7,015 bases of DNA from Bacillota bacterium (GCA_023440865.1 JAEXRM010000075.1:1-7015), one strand, 5' to 3'; positions 1 to 6,254 are shown, numbered from the stretch's first letter. The notes: a model not told the origin generated them from the sequence alone. Program-made: numbers and translations.

Positions 1-1
1 C

Positions 2-409
2 GACCTGCAGAGCTCGCATGTGCTGCCGGCGTTGCTGCGCAAGTTCCATGAGGCGAAGGTTTCCGGCGCGAAGGAAGTGGTGATGTGGGGGACGGGCACA
101 CCGCTGCGCGAGTTCCTGCATGTCGACGACCTCGCCGACGCATGCTTGTTCCTCATGGAGCGCTATTCCGACGAGATGCACGTCAATCTTGGTACCGGGG
201 AAGACCTGCAGATCCGCGAGCTGGCGGCGATGATCAAGGATGTGGTCGGCTTCGAGGGCGAGATCGTACACGATCTGACCAAGCCGGACGGCACACCCAG
301 GAAGCTGACGGATGTTTCCAGATTGAACGGCCTTGGCTGGAAGGCGCGAATCGGGTTGCGTGAAGGGCTGGAGAGCACGTATCGGTGGTTCTTGGCGAAC
401 CGGGTGTGA
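2..409 (+). CDS. fcl: GDP-L-fucose synthase, C-terminal part (5'-truncated)
   Basis: The open frame enters from the left edge and ends at TGA 407-409, giving about 135 C-terminal residues. GDP-L-fucose synthase (GDP-4-keto-6-deoxy-D-mannose 3,5-epimerase/4-reductase, an NADPH-dependent extended SDR enzyme of the cytoplasm) makes the last step to GDP-L-fucose. Seen here are the family's typical blocks in order: SSHVLPALLRKFHEAK, then WGTGTPLREFLHVDDLA, a VNLGTGEDLQIRELA stretch, PDGTPRKLTDVSRL and the final GLESTYRWF. The Rossmann domain and the catalytic Ser-Tyr-Lys part lie outside the window. The next gene, manC, follows after 27 bp, so the two are probably co-transcribed for making GDP-sugar donors; gmd is expected upstream. 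The identification rests on several family-specific motifs and is firm. The GTG at 20 is an internal valine, not a start. Confidence 0.93.
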   Translation, partial: DLQSSHVLPALLRKFHEAKVSGAKEVVMWGTGTPLREFLHVDDLADACLFLMERYSDEMHVNLGTGEDLQIRELAAMIKDVVGFEGEIVHDLTKPDGTPRKLTDVSRLNGLGWKARIGLREGLESTYRWFLANRV

Positions 410-436
410 GCTGGGGTCAGCCCCATAGGAGAATCT

Positions 437-1831
437 ATGACGAATCTGATTCTGTGCGGCGGCGTGGGGGAGCGGCTTTGGCCCGTTTCGCGCACCCGGT
501 ATCCCAAGCAGTTCTCCCGCTTGCTAGAGGGAAAATCGCTCCTGCAGCATACCGTGCTGCGCAACAGTGCGGCGTGTGACCAAACGCTCGTTGTGACCAA
601 TGTCGAGCAGTACTTCATGGCGAAGGACCAGCTGGAGGAAGTCGGAAGAAAGGCATCCTTCATTCTGGAGCCGGTCGGGCGGAATACGGCGCCGGCCATC
701 GCGCTGGCCTGTCTGCGGCTTGATCACGACGAGCTTGTGCTTGTGACGCCCTCGGATCACCTCATCCGCGATCAGGTCGCCTATGAGCGGGCACTGCATG
801 TCGCAAGGGAGCTGGCGGAGGCTGAGGCAATCGTCACATTCGGCGTTCATCCGACATGTCCGGAGACAGGGTACGGCTATATCCACGCGGACGGGGATCA
901 TGTGCTGTCATTCCGAGAAAAGCCCGACCTTGAAACCGCCAAAGCCTATGTCGAGAGCGGTGCGTATTATTGGAACAGCGGCATGTTCCTGTTTCGGGCC
1001 GGCGTGCTCCTTGAGGAGCTCGAACGCCTGCGACCGGATGTGCTGGATGCCTGTGTGGCGTCCTTGCGCGATGTGGAGCTGGGCGCGGACTTTCAACGTG
1101 TGCGCGAACAGGCCATGCTGTCGATACCCAAGGTCAGCATCGATTATGCTGTCATGGAAAAGAGCGACCGCATCCGCATGGTGGCGGCGGATATGTTGTG
1201 GACGGACCTTGGCAGCTTTGAATCGCTTCAGGATGCGCTGCCGGCGGATGCACAGGGAAATGTCCTTGTCTATGGCACGGATTCCGGCCCGGATGGCGAT
1301 GCCGGCATCTTGGCGGACAATTTCATCGGCATCGGCGCCCGGAACAATTTCATCTACACCGAGTCCAAGAAAGTGGCGGCCATCGATGTGTCGGACCTGA
1401 TGATCGTCGATACGCGCGATGCGCTTCTTGTGGGCCTTCGCTCCTCCTCGCAGAAGGTGAAGGACGTCGTCGAGGTGCTGAAGGCGCAGGGTTCCCGCCT
1501 CAAGGACTACCATGTGACGGAATACCGTCCCTGGGGGCATTATACGTCGCTGCAGAGCGGCCACCGGTTCAAGATGCGATCGGTGCATGTCAAACCGGGA
1601 AACAAGCTCGGAAACCACCGCCACTTTCACCGCAACGAGCACTGGGTGGTCGTCAACGGCACGGCGGAGATCGAGGTGGGCGATGAGGTGCGCGTGATCT
1701 GCGAAAACCAGTCCACCTACATTCCGGCAGGGGTGTTCCATCGCATCGGGAACCCGGGGCGCATTCCACTGGTGATGGTGGAGGTGCAGTCGGGTGATTA
1801 TCTGGAAGAGGACGATATCGAGCGGGTGTGA
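437..1831 (+). CDS. manC: Mannose-1-phosphate guanylyltransferase / mannose-6-phosphate isomerase (type II, bifunctional)
   Basis: This 464-aa protein has the usual length of the bifunctional ManC/AlgA/CpsB class, which makes GDP-mannose from mannose-1-P and GTP and can interconvert fructose-6-P and mannose-6-P. The N-terminal nucleotidyltransferase domain opens with the pyrophosphorylase signature GGVGERLWPVSR (residues 8-19) followed by YPKQF (22-26). It continues with an FREKPD block and WNSGMFLFRA, and an IDYAVMEKSD...WTDLGSFESL segment that lines the sugar-phosphate site. The C-terminal cupin (about residues 355-464) starts at YRPWGHY, has the metal-site motif HRHFHRNEHW (394-403) and ends EVQSGDYLEEDDIERV. 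ATG 437 is set by AGGAG at 427-431 with a 5-nt spacer. One oddity: the residue two before the conserved H-x-H, usually Gln in this family as I remember it, is His394. The product feeds the GDP-fucose pathway of the preceding gene. Confidence 0.95.
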   Translation: MTNLILCGGVGERLWPVSRTRYPKQFSRLLEGKSLLQHTVLRNSAACDQTLVVTNVEQYFMAKDQLEEVGRKASFILEPVGRNTAPAIALACLRLDHDELVLVTPSDHLIRDQVAYERALHVARELAEAEAIVTFGVHPTCPETGYGYIHADGDHVLSFREKPDLETAKAYVESGAYYWNSGMFLFRAGVLLEELERLRPDVLDACVASLRDVELGADFQRVREQAMLSIPKVSIDYAVMEKSDRIRMVAADMLWTDLGSFESLQDALPADAQGNVLVYGTDSGPDGDAGILADNFIGIGARNNFIYTESKKVAAIDVSDLMIVDTRDALLVGLRSSSQKVKDVVEVLKAQGSRLKDYHVTEYRPWGHYTSLQSGHRFKMRSVHVKPGNKLGNHRHFHRNEHWVVVNGTAEIEVGDEVRVICENQSTYIPAGVFHRIGNPGRIPLVMVEVQSGDYLEEDDIERV

Positions 1832-1991
1832 CTGAAACATGGCTTTCCGGTATGACATGTCAAGCAGCTCGCGTGCGAGAAATATTCTTTTCGACAAGAA
1901 TCGACATAACCATTTCATTGACGATATATGTGGCAATGTGGGAGAATATTTCCATATAAGTGATATGCTCGTATGTGGAGGCTAATGCAAT
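1832..1991 (+). other. Intergenic region manC / exported protein gene
   Basis: These 160 bp are AT-richer than the flanking sugar genes. They hold a perfect 10-bp palindrome TGACATGTCA (1853-1862), a short CTCG/CGAG hairpin (1868-1879) without a good T-run, and an inverted repeat ATTCTT / AAGAAT with a 6-nt gap (1884-1901). No convincing intrinsic terminator for manC is visible. The inverted repeats could be operators, but each is short enough to arise by chance. Confidence 0.3.
1918..1947 (+). promoter_or_regulatory. Possible sigma-70 promoter of the exported-protein gene
   Basis: TTGACG at 1918-1923 matches the -35 consensus at five of six bases. GAGAAT at 1942-1947, 18 bp later, matches the -10 consensus at four of six. 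A competing -10 is TATAAG at 1955-1960, but it lacks a good -35. The site lies about 45 bp before the start codon of a gene whose base composition differs from that of manC, so a separate promoter is expected here. The weak -10 keeps confidence low. Confidence 0.35.
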
Positions 1992-2837
1992 ATGAGAACA
2001 CGCAACATAGGCATGAAGGCACGGATGTTCATTCTTCTTCTCGTTGCATGTGTGACGTTGGGCGGAACTGCTTCCTTCGCGGAGAAAATTGCTCCGCCGA
2101 CATATGCCAACTTCAACTTCCAGTTCAAGAACGAAGGCAGCAGCACAGAGATGTGGCTTGGGCAAAAGCGGGATTTTTCGGTCTACATCAAGAACAATGC
2201 CGTTCAACCTATCGGGAAGATCGCGATTATTTCTTCGATTCCTTCAATCACATCTTTCAGTCAGCTGACATATGTTTCGAAGAACACGGAAAATGGCTTG
2301 ATGTACAATCAATCGAACAACAAGAAAACGATCACCTATATGCCCAATGCGCTTGGAAACAGCGTTTTATCTGCGGCATCCGTTTTCAATGTTGATGATT
2401 ACAATGTGAATGACGATGGCACCGATGGGCTGGCCGCAACAGCTGAACCGGATGATGCACACCCTGTCTATAACAATGCCGAAGTACTGCATTTTACGAG
2501 TGATACAGTCAATGTGACTGTCAGGAACCCGTTTGGGATTTCGTGGAGTGATTGGAAAGAATTCAATATTTGGAAATGGGGATATGACTATTATACAAGT
2601 ATTAATGTCAATGATCTGTCAAATGACAGTAATGTCTACATGAAGAACGTCAAGTACAAGATCAATAATTCGGGTTCCTTCAGCCAGTTTTCCAACGGCT
2701 ATCTGTACAGGGAAGATTCTGAAGACTTCGACCGGCTCCCTTCAGGTACGGTCGTAACCTTCATGTACGATGTATATAACTCGGATGGTAGTGTGCTTGT
2801 CATGAAAGACTGTACGGCAACTTCGACCAAGCCGTGA
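1992..2837 (+). CDS. Exported protein of unknown function (signal peptide, beta-rich, aromatic-rich patch)
   Basis: I do not recognise the family. The 281-aa product starts at ATG 1992 behind GGAGG (1977-1981, 10-nt spacer). Residues 1-30 form a signal peptide: basic n-region, hydrophobic MFILLLVAC core and a possible type I cut after SFA (30). The core also holds LVAC (17-20), which satisfies the lipobox pattern, so it may instead be a lipoprotein anchored at Cys20; the sequence alone does not decide. The mature part is rich in Asn, Asp, Ser, Tyr and alternating beta-type residues. It has an acidic DDYNVNDDGTDG loop (135-146) that could bind calcium and a Trp/Tyr cluster ISWSDWKEFNIWKWGYDYY (183-201). 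It has only one other cysteine (274), near the end. Its codons are more AT-rich than those of the neighbours, which suggests transfer or a fast-evolving surface protein. A terminator follows, so it is probably transcribed alone. Confidence 0.8.
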   Translation: MRTRNIGMKARMFILLLVACVTLGGTASFAEKIAPPTYANFNFQFKNEGSSTEMWLGQKRDFSVYIKNNAVQPIGKIAIISSIPSITSFSQLTYVSKNTENGLMYNQSNNKKTITYMPNALGNSVLSAASVFNVDDYNVNDDGTDGLAATAEPDDAHPVYNNAEVLHFTSDTVNVTVRNPFGISWSDWKEFNIWKWGYDYYTSINVNDLSNDSNVYMKNVKYKINNSGSFSQFSNGYLYREDSEDFDRLPSGTVVTFMYDVYNSDGSVLVMKDCTATSTKP

Positions 2838-2875
2838 GCGGTTTGTAGTAATCATACAATGCATCTTGTTGCCTG

Positions 2876-2920
2876 AAGACCGGTTGTGGCATGATCAATA
2901 CAGCCGGTCTTTTTTATTTT
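2876..2920 (+). terminator. Intrinsic terminator after the exported-protein gene
   Basis: AAGACCGG (2876-2883) pairs perfectly with CCGGTCTT (2904-2911), with an extra TGT/ACA pairing further inside the loop. A T-rich tail, TTTTTATTTT, follows directly. It lies 39 bp after the stop codon at 2837 and separates the exported-protein gene from the RiPP region. Confidence 0.88.
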
Positions 2921-2930
2921 GATTGCGACA

Positions 2931-2951
2931 GTACATGTTGAGCATATGTAC
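2931..2951. promoter_or_regulatory. Inverted repeat between terminator and nucleotidyltransferase gene
   Basis: GTACAT (2931-2936) and ATGTAC (2946-2951) form a perfect 6-bp inverted repeat with a 9-bp gap, just upstream of the AGGAG ribosome site (2956-2960). It may be an operator or a small leader hairpin. No convincing -35/-10 pair is visible in the 48 bp between the terminator and the TTG start, so how this gene is transcribed is unclear. Confidence 0.25.
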
Positions 2952-2968
2952 GATGAGGAGACGCTACT

Positions 2969-4258
2969 TTGAACCAGACCATTCTGGACAGCATGGATAT
3001 TGATGCGGCCATGTCACAGCGGCTGCGGGCAACCCTGGTCGTTGCCGATGCCTGGTTCGGAAGCCGGCAAGAGCGATTTCTTCGTTACCCCGGCGGTTTT
3101 TGTGAGAAAGACGGTATGACCGGTATGCGTGAGCATCCATGTGAAGAACGTCTGTCTCCCGACGCCCTTTTCGCTGAACTGGAACGCCAGGGCATACTCG
3201 AACAGCTATACGAAGTGCTGATCGATTCGGATGCGGATGTGTCGTTCCTGTTCGATGGCCCTGTTCCTACATCCTTCATGGAACGCCTGAAAGCCCACCT
3301 GCAACGGATCGGACAGACCCAGACAAGATTTGAGCAGCGCTCGGGCAAGCTGTCCGCAGCCTGCGCCGAAGCCGGCATTCCCTTGCTGGTGCTCAAGGGG
3401 GAAGCACTCAACGCGCTCTATTCCCCGCAGATCGCACGCGTGACGGAAGACCTGGACGTGTTTTTGGAGAAGCCGTTCCGCAAGCGCTTTCGCAAACTGA
3501 TGGCGGAAAAGGGCTACAAGCTTGACTGGAAGGGTTATCTCAGCAGCTACCATTCGGCCCATGTGATGCGTGATGCCGCCGGAAAACCGCAGCACAGTGT
3601 TGAACTGCATTTCACGCTCAAGCAGTCCTGGCTGTTTCCCTCATCGGCTGTGCGCGCGTGGGAGCAACGCATGCGTGCGCATGCACGCCCTCTCGGCAAC
3701 GGCATGTTTCAGCCCTCGTACGAAGACCAGTTCCTGTTCCTGCTGGCCCACCATGCCAAGCACCAGATCCGGAAGGCGGCGGGCCTTCGTTCTCTGCTGG
3801 AAATCGCCGCCTGGCTGCGTGCCTATGGCGACGGGATGGATTGGGACGTGGTGCTGGCATGGATGCCCCGGCTCTTTCCACCTGCTTATCCGGCCTTGCT
3901 GATGCGCCTGTTTGCTTGGCGGGGGTGGTGGAACCCTCAGGATGAGCGCGTTCTTGACTGGCTGGATGCATATCCGGTGGGGCAGGCAACGCTCGAGGCC
4001 GCCTTGTGGGACATGCTGAGCGCGCCATATCAGTATTACCGGCTCGACGGCACCTATGGATGGGATTCCTTTGGATGGCGTTATCCATGGTTTCTGAAGC
4101 ATTGGCGGCTCAGCGCCGCACTGGTTCCCGTGGAGGCTGTGGTGCGCATGTGCCTGTATCGGGTGGCGCCGTGGGATGCCCTGCGCTGGACCGCCATGTC
4201 ACGCAGAAGTGCGGGCAAGCGGAGAATGCGGTTGGTTGAGTTCGGCTTGTTGCAGTGA
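2969..4258 (+). CDS. Nucleotidyltransferase family protein (NTP_transf_5-like, RiPP-associated)
   Basis: This 429-aa protein resembles the uncharacterised nucleotidyltransferase family NTP_transf_5 (PF14907). It has the block PLLVLKGEALNALY (138-151), then R157 and the acidic DLDVF motif with D161 and D163, the expected metal-binding pair of a pol-beta-type fold. A conserved VELHFTL (211-217), EDQFLFLLAHHAKH (252-265) and GLRSLLEIAAWL (272-283) follow. Members occur in polysaccharide loci and in Bacillota lasso-peptide clusters beside HprK-like kinases, where they are thought to add a group to a phosphorylated peptide. That role fits here because an HprK-like kinase gene lies downstream, but the substrate is inferred. 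The start is TTG 2969, chosen because AGGAG (2956-2960) stands 8 nt before it. The internal ATG at 3116 gives a protein still covering all motifs but lacks such a site. A 205-bp gap with a repeat array follows. Confidence 0.78.
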   Translation: MNQTILDSMDIDAAMSQRLRATLVVADAWFGSRQERFLRYPGGFCEKDGMTGMREHPCEERLSPDALFAELERQGILEQLYEVLIDSDADVSFLFDGPVPTSFMERLKAHLQRIGQTQTRFEQRSGKLSAACAEAGIPLLVLKGEALNALYSPQIARVTEDLDVFLEKPFRKRFRKLMAEKGYKLDWKGYLSSYHSAHVMRDAAGKPQHSVELHFTLKQSWLFPSSAVRAWEQRMRAHARPLGNGMFQPSYEDQFLFLLAHHAKHQIRKAAGLRSLLEIAAWLRAYGDGMDWDVVLAWMPRLFPPAYPALLMRLFAWRGWWNPQDERVLDWLDAYPVGQATLEAALWDMLSAPYQYYRLDGTYGWDSFGWRYPWFLKHWRLSAALVPVEAVVRMCLYRVAPWDALRWTAMSRRSAGKRRMRLVEFGLLQ

Positions 4259-4295
4259 TGCGTGTGGCGGTTGCGTCGTCATGCTGGCACACATG

Positions 4296-4399
4296 TGATC
4301 GCGGTGAGCGATCGTGTCGCTTGATCGCGGCGAGTGATCATGTCGCTTGATCGCGGTGAGTGATCGTGTCGCCTGATCGCGACGAGTGATCGTGTCGCC
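4296..4399 (+). repeat. Four 26-bp tandem repeats (eight 13-bp half-units, GATC every 13 bp)
   Basis: Four adjacent 26-bp units start at 4296, 4322, 4348 and 4374. Each is made of two related 13-mers, TGATCGCGGYGAG and YGATCRTGTCGCY. GATC therefore recurs at 4297, 4310, 4323, 4336, 4349, 4362, 4375 and 4388, exactly 13 bp apart. In unit 1 the two GATC cores form a perfect inverted repeat, GATCGC-ggtga-GCGATC. In the other units a G.U wobble would keep the RNA hairpin. Units differ by one to three substitutions and no indels. The array sits between the nucleotidyltransferase stop and the PqqD-like gene and could be a multi-site operator, an RNA hairpin series or a simple minisatellite. Confidence 0.93.
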
Positions 4400-4442
4400 G
4401 GCAACGGTATCCGGGTTCCAACGATGGCCGGCAACGTGCAGA

Positions 4443-4451
4443 TTTTTTTTT
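4443..4451 (+). repeat. Run of nine T directly before the PqqD-like ribosome site
   Basis: Nine consecutive T (4443-4451) end one base before the AGGAGG at 4453-4458. No G+C-rich stem immediately precedes it, so it is not a standard terminator. A homopolymer next to a ribosome site may slip during replication or act as a standby or enhancer region for ribosomes. Confidence 0.5.
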
Positions 4452-4463
4452 CAGGAGGATCAT

Positions 4464-4739
4464 ATGCGGATCAGGGATGGCTTCATGCTGCGGGAGATCG
4501 CCGGACAGTGGGTTGTGGTGCCCATCGGTGAACAGACCGTTGAATATGCCCGGCTTTTGACGCTTTCTGAAAGCGGCGCGCTGCTGTGGAAGCGGCTCGA
4601 ACAGGGCGCCGAGATGGTGGACCTTCTCGAAGCGATCCGGATGGAGTATTCGGTGGACGAGGAGACGGCACAAGCGGACATCCTGTCCTTCATCGAAAGC
4701 CTGGACATGCAATCCTTGCTGGAGCCGGATGGGGAGTGA
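4464..4739 (+). CDS. PqqD-like RiPP recognition protein
   Basis: The 91-aa product matches the PqqD family of small winged-helix RiPP recognition elements, which bind the leader of a precursor peptide and present it to the partner radical SAM enzyme. Seen are the N-terminal MRIRDGFMLREIAGQWVVVP hairpin strands (1-20), a LTLSESGALLWKRLEQG helix (about 31-47, the family's 'LNetGalLWelLe.G') and the closing YSVDEETAQADILSFIESL helix (about 61-79). It ends in a LLEPDGE tail. ATG 4464 is chosen because AGGAGG (4453-4458) precedes it at 5 nt; the open frame extends further upstream, but those 26 codons run into the repeat array and show no homology. The stop lies 6 bp before the radical SAM start, so the two are translated from one message and very likely act as a pair. 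Confidence 0.9.
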   Translation: MRIRDGFMLREIAGQWVVVPIGEQTVEYARLLTLSESGALLWKRLEQGAEMVDLLEAIRMEYSVDEETAQADILSFIESLDMQSLLEPDGE

Positions 4740-4745
4740 TCGCGC

Positions 4746-5933
4746 ATGGACATGCCATTTGGCGTTTTGAACGACCGGCTGGCCGAAGCGGCCCTGCTTT
4801 CCGGTACCCCGTTGAACGGGCAGCTCGAGTTGACGCCGCGCTGCAACTACCGGTGTCGGATGTGCTATGTCAACCAGGCTGCCGGCGATGAACGTATCCG
4901 CACGCGGGAGCTTCCCGCCGTGGAGTGGCTGCGCATCGGTCGCGGATTTCGCGACATGGGCATGCTCAATGTGCTGCTCACGGGCGGAGAACCCTTTCTG
5001 CGACCGGATTTTCTGCCCTTGTACGCCGATTTGCACGACTTGGGGCTGGTCATGACCGTCTTCACGAACGCAAGTCTTGTCACGCCACAGGCCGCAGCCG
5101 CTTTGGCACGCCGCAGGCCGCATGCCGTCTATGTTTCCCTCTACGGGGCGACCGATGCCGTTTCGGACAGCGTGACCGGTTGCCGGGACAGCCTGACGAA
5201 GACACTCGAAGGCGTCCGTTGCCTGCGTGCAGCACGCATCCCGGTCATACTGCGCACCACGCTGGTACGGCAGAACCAGGCGCAGCTGGGGCAGATGGCG
5301 GCCATCGCCGAGTCGTTCGGTGTGCCGTTCGGCATGAACGAGCTGTTGTTCTCGCGGCGTGATCCGCTTCCGGAGAATGTGCAAGCGGGATCCGCACCTT
5401 CGGCCGATTGGCGCCTGGACGCCGAAGAGATGGAACAGGTGCTGCAGGCATTCGGAGAACGGCTTGCTGGGCGTGATTCCGGGCGTGCCCAACTGGTGAC
5501 GACGGATGTGGGCGCACGCCGAAGACACACCGAGCCGGGGAGCGCCTTTACCTGCAGCGCCGCCAGAACCTCCTTCTGGGTCACCTGGGATGGCATGCTG
5601 ACACCCTGTGCCTCGTTGCGCACCCCCTCGGTCCGGTTGGAGGGCCTCGGGATGCGCGAGGCATGGGAACAACTGCGACAGGGCTGCGCGGCTGTTCCGG
5701 CGTGCGAGGCCTGCCTGTCGTGTCCGGACCGGGAGTTCTGTGAAACGTGTCCCGCATACAGTTTTGCAGAGACCGGGCGGTTCGACCTGCCGGCGCCGTT
5801 CCTGTGCGAGCGGTACAAGGGAAGGCACACGCATCATGACGGCATGTCGCCTGGCGCCGTGCGGTCGTCGGTTCTGACGAAGGCAGATGACGGCAGACTG
5901 GCATATAGGTCGAATTATGTCGAAACTGATTGA
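4746..5933 (+). CDS. Radical SAM/SPASM peptide maturase
   Basis: This 395-aa protein is a radical SAM enzyme with a SPASM domain, the architecture of PqqE, AlbA and other enzymes that make carbon-carbon, thioether or other cross-links in RiPP precursors. The cluster motif CNYRCRMC (C33, C37, C40) binds the 4Fe-4S/SAM site and TGGEP (79-83) contacts SAM. VYVSLYGAT (128-136) and ILRTTLVRQN (168-177) are typical barrel strands. The SPASM part has C270, then DGMLTPC (C288, the G-x4-C element), a dense C320-C323-C326-C332-C335 group and C354, enough ligands for auxiliary 4Fe-4S clusters. About 35 residues follow the last cysteine. ATG 4746 lies 9 nt after GGGGAG, which overlaps the end of the PqqD-like gene. 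The 51-aa gene downstream is the likely substrate. The reaction type cannot be deduced from sequence alone. Confidence 0.92.
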   Translation: MDMPFGVLNDRLAEAALLSGTPLNGQLELTPRCNYRCRMCYVNQAAGDERIRTRELPAVEWLRIGRGFRDMGMLNVLLTGGEPFLRPDFLPLYADLHDLGLVMTVFTNASLVTPQAAAALARRRPHAVYVSLYGATDAVSDSVTGCRDSLTKTLEGVRCLRAARIPVILRTTLVRQNQAQLGQMAAIAESFGVPFGMNELLFSRRDPLPENVQAGSAPSADWRLDAEEMEQVLQAFGERLAGRDSGRAQLVTTDVGARRRHTEPGSAFTCSAARTSFWVTWDGMLTPCASLRTPSVRLEGLGMREAWEQLRQGCAAVPACEACLSCPDREFCETCPAYSFAETGRFDLPAPFLCERYKGRHTHHDGMSPGAVRSSVLTKADDGRLAYRSNYVETD

Positions 5934-5949
5934 ATTTTCCATTTTTCTA

Positions 5950-5978
5950 TTGACGCATGTCAGCCAATACGATAGAAT
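5950..5978 (+). promoter_or_regulatory. Sigma-70-type promoter of the precursor peptide gene
   Basis: TTGACG (5950-5955) and TAGAAT (5973-5978) are spaced by 17 bp, and each differs from consensus at one base. Transcription would start near 5985 and leave about 75 nt of leader before ATG 6060. A dedicated promoter between maturase and precursor would let the substrate peptide be made in excess over its enzymes. Confidence 0.75.
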
Positions 5979-5979
5979 C

Positions 5980-5991
5980 GCCATAAATGGC
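5980..5991. promoter_or_regulatory. Palindrome at the predicted transcription start
   Basis: GCCATAAATGGC is an inverted repeat with 5-bp arms and a 2-bp centre, lying just after the -10 box and over the expected +1. Its position suits a repressor site, but it is short and no regulator gene is in the window. Confidence 0.3.
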
Positions 5992-6059
5992 ATGGAAAGA
6001 GCATTTGCGATTGCGTGGGCACGTTCTTGACACGGTTTGCGCATGCGACGGAGGTTATC

Positions 6060-6215
6060 ATGAAGGAATACATCAAGCCGACGTTGGACGTGACAGATCT
6101 GATGCCTGAAGAAAGCATCGCCCTTTCGGGTTGCCGCAGGATCTCCCGCTATTTTGCCTGGTTCCATGGATGCCGCAAGTGGCGTGTGGTCTTCTCGACA
6201 AACTCCGTTTCCTGA
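6060..6215 (+). CDS. Candidate RiPP precursor peptide (51 aa)
   Basis: ATG 6060 follows GGAGG (6050-6054) at 5 nt; the longer open frame from 6015 lacks such a site. Residues 1-22 (KPTLDVTDLMPEESIAL) look like a leader: a strand-forming stretch that a PqqD-like protein could bind, then an acidic end. From about S23-G24 the composition changes sharply to a basic, aromatic core with two GCR-[RK] motifs (C25 and C38, 13 residues apart). The core has Y31, F32, W34, F35, W41 and F45, seven Arg/Lys and no Asp or Glu. The C-terminus is FSTNSVS, ending in Ser. It is next to the radical SAM gene, has its own promoter and is followed by hairpins. Cys thioether links or aromatic-side-chain cross-links are both possible. 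A lasso fold is unlikely because no acidic residue lies at core positions 7-9. No known peptide was recognised. Confidence 0.82.
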   Translation: MKEYIKPTLDVTDLMPEESIALSGCRRISRYFAWFHGCRKWRVVFSTNSVS

Positions 6216-6228
6216 TGCGATACATGGT

Positions 6229-6254
6229 CCGCTTTCCTGGCTGGAAGCGGTTTT
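6229..6254 (+). terminator. Weak hairpin with short T-run after the precursor gene
   Basis: CCGCTTTCC (6229-6237) pairs with GGAAGCGG (6243-6250), leaving one bulged T and a 5-nt loop, followed by TTTT. It starts 14 bp after the precursor stop and lies before the kinase ribosome site (6265-6270). It may partly terminate transcription or protect the 3' end of a short precursor message. Confidence 0.5.

Noticed and set aside
1868..1889. Terminator after manC (CTCG/CGAG hairpin)
   Set aside because: The stem is only 4-5 bp and what follows is AAATATTCTTT rather than a proper T-run.
908..1936. 342-codon minus-strand frame opposite manC
   Set aside because: A shadow of the manC coding sequence, whose motifs are all on the + strand.
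4296..4399. CRISPR array
   Set aside because: The 26-bp units are directly adjacent with no unique spacers, and no cas gene is present.
4397..4436. Direct repeat GCCGGCAACG (4397-4406 and 4427-4436)
   Set aside because: A 10-bp repeat in GC-rich sequence without mobile-element features is weak evidence; it might be a site duplication, but nothing lies between the copies.
4734..4744. GAGTGATCGCG before the radical SAM start resembling the repeat half-units
   Set aside because: It is a single partial match within coding sequence and a start region, likely chance similarity.
6027..6055. Perfect TTGACA (6027-6032) as a second precursor promoter
   Set aside because: At 17-bp spacing the -10 position falls on GGAGGT, the ribosome site, so it cannot serve the gene.
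6060..6215. Lasso peptide precursor
   Set aside because: No Asp/Glu at core positions 7-9 after Gly24, and no lasso cyclase or B-type protease gene is visible; a radical SAM enzyme is adjacent instead.
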